Assembly: GCF_036962685.1 (NCBI RefSeq)
Contig: NZ_JBALOP010000014.1
Span: 32,606-96,605, forward strand
Length of the DNA stretch: 64,000 nt
From: Ferdinandcohnia sp036962685
GTDB lineage: Bacteria > Bacillota > Bacilli > Bacillales > Bacillaceae_L
Reading direction: 5' to 3'
The notes under the pieces are model-generated. The model was not told the origin of the DNA. It ran no database searches and saw only the letters and a list, made by a program, of their open reading frames with translations. Below are positions 60,107-64,000 of this stretch, piece by piece. A program made the position numbers and the translations under genes. Positions within the stretch are counted from its first letter, which is position 1; every line of letters begins with the position of its first letter.

Positions 60107-60754
60107 TCATCCTTTTACCGAAACAATATCCAATAAGTCACTCATATTCTCAAGCATAAAATCAGGCTTGTACTCCATTAAGAAGTCTTTCCCTTTATGA
60201 GACCAAGCAACTCCAGCCGTCTTTGTGCCTGCATTTTTTCCCGCTAAGATATCCTGATAATTATCGCCAATCATAATGGCTTCTTCAGGTGTTGATCCCA
60301 ACAGTTTCAATGCCAACAGCACAGGTTCTGGGTCTGGTTTTGGATTTTTGACATCATCCAATGTAACAACGACATCAAAAAATTGATCAAGCTTTGTTAG
60401 TTGTAAACCCATGTTAACTGTATTTCTTATTTTTGTTGTGACGACCCCAATTTTATAGCCTTTTTCCTTAAGTGTTTTGATTGTTTCAAACACACCAGGA
60501 AAATCAGTTACAAGTTCGTCATGCTTTTCATGGTTAAATTTACGATATTCCGCAATCATTTCTTCTGCACGGTCCGGGTCTACAGAAGAAAAAGATTCAT
60601 GTAGGGTTGGACCATTGAACGGTAGGATTTCCTCACGGGTAAATTGACGTTCTGGAAAGTAAGTTTCAAAAGTGTGTAAAAAAGATTGCAAAATCAGTTC
60701 GTTTGTATCAATTAACGTTCCATCTAAATCGAATAAAAATGTTTTAATTTCCAT
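60107..60754 (-). CDS. ppaX: Pyrophosphatase PpaX
   Basis: HAD-family hydrolase of 215 residues that removes the pyrophosphate made when HprK/P dephosphorylates HPr-Ser-P. The catalytic motif I is FLFDLDGTLIDTNEL, motif II is VVTTK and motif IV is IMIGDNYQD. The ATG at 60754 follows GAAAGGAACC; it overlaps the 3' end of yvoD by 11 bases. Same operon as hprK, as in B. subtilis. Confidence 0.95.
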   Translation of the reverse strand: MEIKTFLFDLDGTLIDTNELILQSFLHTFETYFPERQFTREEILPFNGPTLHESFSSVDPDRAEEMIAEYRKFNHEKHDELVTDFPGVFETIKTLKEKGYKIGVVTTKIRNTVNMGLQLTKLDQFFDVVVTLDDVKNPKPDPEPVLLALKLLGSTPEEAIMIGDNYQDILAGKNAGTKTAGVAWSHKGKDFLMEYKPDFMLENMSDLLDIVSVKG

Positions 60755-61688
60755 AAATAGGTTCCTTTCTATTATTATGCTCGACACGGTTCCAGATAAA
60801 TGAAATCACCATTGTTAAAATGGTTGCTGTAAGGATGCGTATTAACAATAGCGGTAATACTGGGATGCCGAGTGGGATGAAGATTAGCGTATCCTCAACA
60901 ACTGCGTGACAGGACACTAAGAATATTAAGGCCAACGTTACATCCTTCTTACTTACATTATCCTCTTTTACCGCCTGAATCATTACACCTGCTCCTAAAG
61001 CTAGGCCGAACAAAATACCTGATGCCAAGGTTGTAGTTGTATTTTCCTTCATCCCCAGTGCTTTTGTGACTGGTGTCATCCATTTTGAAAACACATCCAA
61101 CCATTTTAATTCTTTTAATATTTGAATCACAACCATAAGCGGAATAACAATAATCGCTAATTGCAGAATCCCAAATGATGCTTTTTCAATTCCATTTAAA
61201 AGGATACTGCCCCAGCCTGTAATTTGTTCCTCTGTTCCTGACACAAGTCCATATTTTGCTAGTTCGCTACCGCCGTTCCAAACTAGATTAATAACAAAGG
61301 CAGAGATAAACGCAAGACCGAGTCTTACTGCAACAATGATCCATATTTTCATTCCTACCTTTGCAGCAACGGTAGATTCGATAATCATATTATGTGAGAA
61401 TGATAGCATAACTGCTAAGATAAATACTTCTTTTACAGTCAAATCCAGTGTCAAAATCGCACCAATTCCTGCATACAGGTTCAAAAAGTTACCTAATACT
61501 AGCGGAATTGCCGCATCACCTGACAGACCAAACCAGCCCATAATTGGTGCAATCCACTTAATCACCCAATCTAGCACTGGTGTATGCTGAAGCAATGTAA
61601 CAATCAGGGTAACAGGAAAAATTACTTTTCCCAATGTCCAAGTTGTCTTTAATCCAACTAAGAAGCCTCTCTTGATCATTTCCAGCAA
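60744..61688 (-). CDS. yvoD: Nucleoside recognition (Gate) domain membrane protein YvoD
   Basis: Membrane protein of about 314 residues with some eight hydrophobic segments; two Gate (nucleoside recognition) domains are indicated by GLSGDAAIPLVLGNFLNLYAG and ALGMKENTTTTLASGILFG (cited in part). Transport substrate unknown. I choose TTG 61688, close after GGAGGGGG; ATG 61679 is the alternative. The open frame upstream runs through repeat copy D and is not coding. It lies between lgt and ppaX, a conserved order. Confidence 0.88.
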   Translation of the reverse strand: MLEMIKRGFLVGLKTTWTLGKVIFPVTLIVTLLQHTPVLDWVIKWIAPIMGWFGLSGDAAIPLVLGNFLNLYAGIGAILTLDLTVKEVFILAVMLSFSHNMIIESTVAAKVGMKIWIIVAVRLGLAFISAFVINLVWNGGSELAKYGLVSGTEEQITGWGSILLNGIEKASFGILQLAIIVIPLMVVIQILKELKWLDVFSKWMTPVTKALGMKENTTTTLASGILFGLALGAGVMIQAVKEDNVSKKDVTLALIFLVSCHAVVEDTLIFIPLGIPVLPLLLIRILTATILTMVISFIWNRVEHNNRKEPIYGN

Positions 61689-61712
61689 GTTTTCCCCCTC
61701 CCTTTTAGTTAA

Positions 61713-61887
61713 ATCAAATACGCCTTGGCGTATTTGCGCCCAGATTTTTTCGAGCTTGCTCGAAAAGTTTCCTCTAAAAATCTGTGGCATCCGCCGGAGG
61801 CTGTAACTTTATTCAGTAAAGTTTCCTTTTTTTAGATTTACCCTACTACTTATTGAAATAGGGGACTTCTGATGCTGAATAAAGTTA
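61713..61887. repeat. Modular hairpin-rich intergenic repeat, copy D
   Basis: Same architecture as copy A: AAATACGCCTTGGCGTATTT hairpin, CAGATTTT/AAAATCTG arms around a TTTTCGAGC/GCTCGAAAA hairpin, GCATCCGCCGGAGGC, and the terminal arms TAACTTTATTCAG and CTGAATAAAGTTA, with a longer apical insert. Its last bases contain the lgt stop codon (61885-61887). It lies inside the hprK operon between lgt and yvoD. Confidence 0.85.
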
Positions 61888-62700
61888 GTTCTCTAGATAA
61901 CGTTCGTTTGAATAACCCTTTTTTCTTCGATAAACAAGTACGATTAATGCTCCAACAATCGACACAACCGAAATTAACTGAGCCACTCGTATATCTCCAA
62001 GCATTAAGCTATCGGTACGCAGCCCTTCAATGAAGAAGCGTCCAATTGAATACCAAATTACATAGGTGAGGAACATTTCTCCACGTCTAAGGTTGACTTT
62101 TCGCAACATCAGTAAAATCGCAAATCCAACTAAACTCCATATGGACTCATATAAAAAGGTTGGATGATAGTACACGCCTTCTATATACATTTGATCCATA
62201 ATAAAGTCTGGAAGTACATTATAGAAGGTTTGGATGTGTTCTTCCGCGATCGGGCCACCATGTGCTTCTTGGTTCATAAAATTTCCCCAACGACCAATCG
62301 CCTGACCCAAAATAATACTTGGTGCCGCGATATCCGCAATTTTCCAGAAGGACAAGCCTTTTACTCTTGCAAATACAATCGCAGTCACAACGGAACCGAT
62401 AAGGGCACCATGAATCGCAATTCCACCCTCCCAAATGGCAAGGATTTTAGAAGGATTTTGGGAGTAATAGTCCCATTTAAAAATAACGTAGTAAATTCGT
62501 GCAGAGATAATCGCAATCGGCACCGCAAATAGCATAAGATCCATAAATGTATCCTTATGCATGCCTCTTCGTTCTGATTCCTTAATAGCAAGGTAAAGGG
62601 CAAGCATGGTTCCTAGCCCGATGATAAGTCCATACCATTGAATGCGCAGTACGCCTAGTTCTAAAAATGTTGGGTCTAATGGTTGTATGTTTCGATCCAC
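61885..62700 (-). CDS. lgt: Prolipoprotein diacylglyceryl transferase
   Basis: Membrane enzyme that adds diacylglycerol to the lipobox cysteine of lipoprotein precursors, including the two PotD proteins encoded here. It has 271 residues and about seven membrane segments. The Lgt signature GRWGNFMNQEAHGG is present, as is HPTFLYES. The TAA stop is formed by the end of repeat copy D, yet the length is normal. It follows hprK by 21 bases. Confidence 0.97.
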   Translation of the reverse strand: MDRNIQPLDPTFLELGVLRIQWYGLIIGLGTMLALYLAIKESERRGMHKDTFMDLMLFAVPIAIISARIYYVIFKWDYYSQNPSKILAIWEGGIAIHGALIGSVVTAIVFARVKGLSFWKIADIAAPSIILGQAIGRWGNFMNQEAHGGPIAEEHIQTFYNVLPDFIMDQMYIEGVYYHPTFLYESIWSLVGFAILLMLRKVNLRRGEMFLTYVIWYSIGRFFIEGLRTDSLMLGDIRVAQLISVVSIVGALIVLVYRRKKGYSNERYLEN

Positions 62701-62721
62701 TTTCTCAACTCCCTTAATTTT

Positions 62722-63657
62722 TTACATTTCGTCGTGTTCCCCATATTCAATTGCACTTGAAAGACGGTTAGTAAAATCCTCTGCTGCGTTTAAGCCCATT
62801 CGTTTTAGACGGTAATTCATCGCTGCGACTTCAATGATAACGGCAAGGTTTCGCCCAGGTCGAACAGGAATTGTATATTTCGTTAATTCTGTATCTATGA
62901 TTTTCATTTTTTCTTCATCAAGCCCAAGTCTATCATATTGTTTCGTCTGGTCCCAAAGCTCAAGGTTTATGACTAAAGTAATTCGTTTAAAACTACGTAT
63001 CGCTCCAGCACCGAATAGGGTCATCACGTTGATGATACCAAGACCACGGATTTCAAGGAGATGCTCAATTAATTCAGGTGCACTACCAATAAGTGTGTCA
63101 TCATCCTCCTGACGGATTTCTACACAGTCATCTGCAACAAGACGGTGACCTCGTTTTACCAACTCGAGTGCAGTTTCACTTTTACCAACACCACTTTTAC
63201 CGATGATTAGAACCCCTACACCGTATATATCCACAAGAACACCATGAACCGCAGTTGTTGGTGCAAGCTTGCTTTCTAAGAAGTTCGTAATCTGACTCGA
63301 TAATCTTGTCGTTTTCTTAGTCGACTTAATGACTGGAACAGATTCGCGTTCGGAAGCCTCAATGAGCTCTGGTGGCACTTCCATATCCCGCGAGATAATG
63401 ATTGCAGGCGTAATATCGGTACAAAGCTTCTCCATACGGTACACTTTTTCATCATGTGACAATTTCTCAAAAAAGGTCAGCTCTGTTTTTCCTAAAAGCT
63501 GAATCCGCTCTGCTGGGTAGTAGTCAAAAAATCCAGCAAGCTCGATACCTGGTCTTGATATATCACTTGTGGTAATTGGGCGATTTATTCCCTCTTCCCC
63601 ACTAACCAACTCTAATTTAAATTTCTCGATTAAATCCTTTGTGCTAACTTTTGGCAC
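62722..63657 (-). CDS. hprK: HPr kinase/phosphorylase
   Basis: Bifunctional enzyme that phosphorylates HPr and Crh on Ser46 and reverses this by phosphorolysis; the central sensor of carbon catabolite repression. From GTG 63657 the protein has 311 residues and begins MPKVSTKDLIEKF like its B. subtilis counterpart. The P-loop GKSGVGKS then falls at residues 153-160, the established position, and AAGGAGGA is upstream. The earlier ATG at 63684 would contain the ribosome binding site. First gene of hprK-lgt-yvoD-ppaX-yvoF. Its substrate gene crh is in the same window. Confidence 0.97.
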   Translation of the reverse strand: MPKVSTKDLIEKFKLELVSGEEGINRPITTSDISRPGIELAGFFDYYPAERIQLLGKTELTFFEKLSHDEKVYRMEKLCTDITPAIIISRDMEVPPELIEASERESVPVIKSTKKTTRLSSQITNFLESKLAPTTAVHGVLVDIYGVGVLIIGKSGVGKSETALELVKRGHRLVADDCVEIRQEDDDTLIGSAPELIEHLLEIRGLGIINVMTLFGAGAIRSFKRITLVINLELWDQTKQYDRLGLDEEKMKIIDTELTKYTIPVRPGRNLAVIIEVAAMNYRLKRMGLNAAEDFTNRLSSAIEYGEHDEM

Positions 63658-63701
63658 AGCTGTTCCTCCTTGATTGTGACTCATGTAGATTTATTTTTTA
63701 A

Positions 63702-63732
63702 AAGCCCCCGTTTTTCTTGCTCAAACGGGCTT
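63702..63732. other. Hairpin in the hprK leader
   Basis: AAGCCC...GTTT pairs with AAAC...GGGCTT around a T-rich loop, 45 bases upstream of the hprK start. It could be a leader hairpin or the terminator of a gene beyond the window. Confidence 0.45.
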
Positions 63733-63896
63733 GTGTTTCGCTGAAATTATTAAATTCAAACTCATTCTCCTATTTTAGCATTTTTCTGTGTAACGCCAAA
63801 ACTTTTCTAATTAAAATGAGGAAGAATATTGGTGAGTGAGTTTTTGAGGGATGTGGATGAGGGGAATCGAGGACAAATAAAGCTATCTACTTATCT

Positions 63897-63985
63897 AAAT
63901 TGTCTCGGAGAAAGGTTGTCAAAGACAATTCGTTTTTTTCTTCCGGGGGTTTTGTCTCCGAGAGATGGTCTCAGAGACAGCTTGA
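63897..63985. repeat. Cluster of GTCTC/GAGAC palindromes at the window edge
   Basis: Four short palindromes in 85 bases: TGTCTCGGAGA, TTGTCAAAGACAA, TGTCTCCGAGAGA and TGGTCTCAGAGACAG. Their order suggests two related hairpin pairs, perhaps part of an interspersed repeat that continues outside the window. No coding sequence is seen from 63740 to the end. Confidence 0.55.
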
Positions 63986-64000
63986 CTGAAAAACTCATTG

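Noticed and set aside
61689..61790. Upstream extension of YvoD
   Set aside because: The extra residues are the translation of repeat copy D; TTG 61688 has the proper ribosome binding site.
1..64000. tRNA, rRNA, CRISPR arrays, insertion sequences, prophage genes
   Set aside because: Looked for and not seen; all sizeable genes are assigned to metabolic, regulatory or transport families.

Overview
The window is chromosomal DNA of a low-GC Gram-positive bacterium of the family Bacillaceae (Bacillus/Neobacillus-like). This rests on a backbone recognisable gene by gene from Bacillus subtilis: clpP, crh, whiA, yvcK, rapZ (yvcJ), nudix (yvcI), trxB, yvcD, the complete hisZGDBHAFI(E) operon, yvoF, ppaX, yvoD, lgt and hprK. 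In B. subtilis these genes form a nearly continuous block. Here two accessory islands interrupt it: about 29 kb between the nudix gene and trxB (4.6-33.5 kb) and about 16 kb between hisZ and yvoF (43.3-59.5 kb). I see no tRNA, rRNA, CRISPR array, transposase or phage gene.

Island 1 (5-31 kb) is a polyamine and agmatine utilisation regulon. It encodes agmatine deiminase and N-carbamoylputrescine amidase (agmatine to putrescine), putrescine aminotransferase and an aminobutyraldehyde-type dehydrogenase (putrescine to GABA), GABA aminotransferase and two succinate-semialdehyde-type dehydrogenases (GABA to succinate). It also has a PotABC transporter with two PotD lipoproteins, a PuuB-like flavin oxidase, a C45-type N-terminal nucleophile acyl hydrolase, a GNAT-nitrilase fusion, a YtcJ-like amidohydrolase, and a small biotin/lipoyl-fold protein that lacks the modified lysine. 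The striking point is regulation. One enhancer-binding activator (CBS-like, two PAS, AAA+ with GAFTGA, HTH) sits in the island, and I find ten -24/-12 (sigma-54) promoter motifs, nearly one before every transcription unit. Three intergenic regions carry a shared upstream motif that could be the activator site. The right edge (31-33.4 kb) is a LysR regulator convergent with a tricarballylate-dehydrogenase-like flavoprotein.

Island 2 (43.6-58.7 kb) is a catabolic cluster built round a three-subunit molybdenum hydroxylase (FAD, 2Fe-2S and Mo subunits), its cofactor helpers (XdhC, MocA-like, CoxG-like), a cyclase-family metal hydrolase, a fumarylacetoacetate-hydrolase-family enzyme, a small ABM-fold protein, a histidine phosphatase, an MFS transporter and an aldehyde dehydrogenase. 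It also holds a PEP-synthase-like phosphotransferase split into two genes (ATP-grasp half and phosphohistidine half) with a GntR/FCD regulator gene between them, resembling phenylphosphate synthase or a divided rifampin phosphotransferase. The substrate is unknown; this is the best candidate for an undescribed pathway.

Other structure: at least four copies of a modular, hairpin-rich intergenic repeat. Two lie inside operons and supply the stop codon of the gene beside them, and the terminal stem shows compensatory changes between copies. Two more palindrome-rich intergenic elements lie at 17.7 and 39.9 kb. Two arrays of abutting 9-bp DnaA-box-like motifs bracket the his operon.
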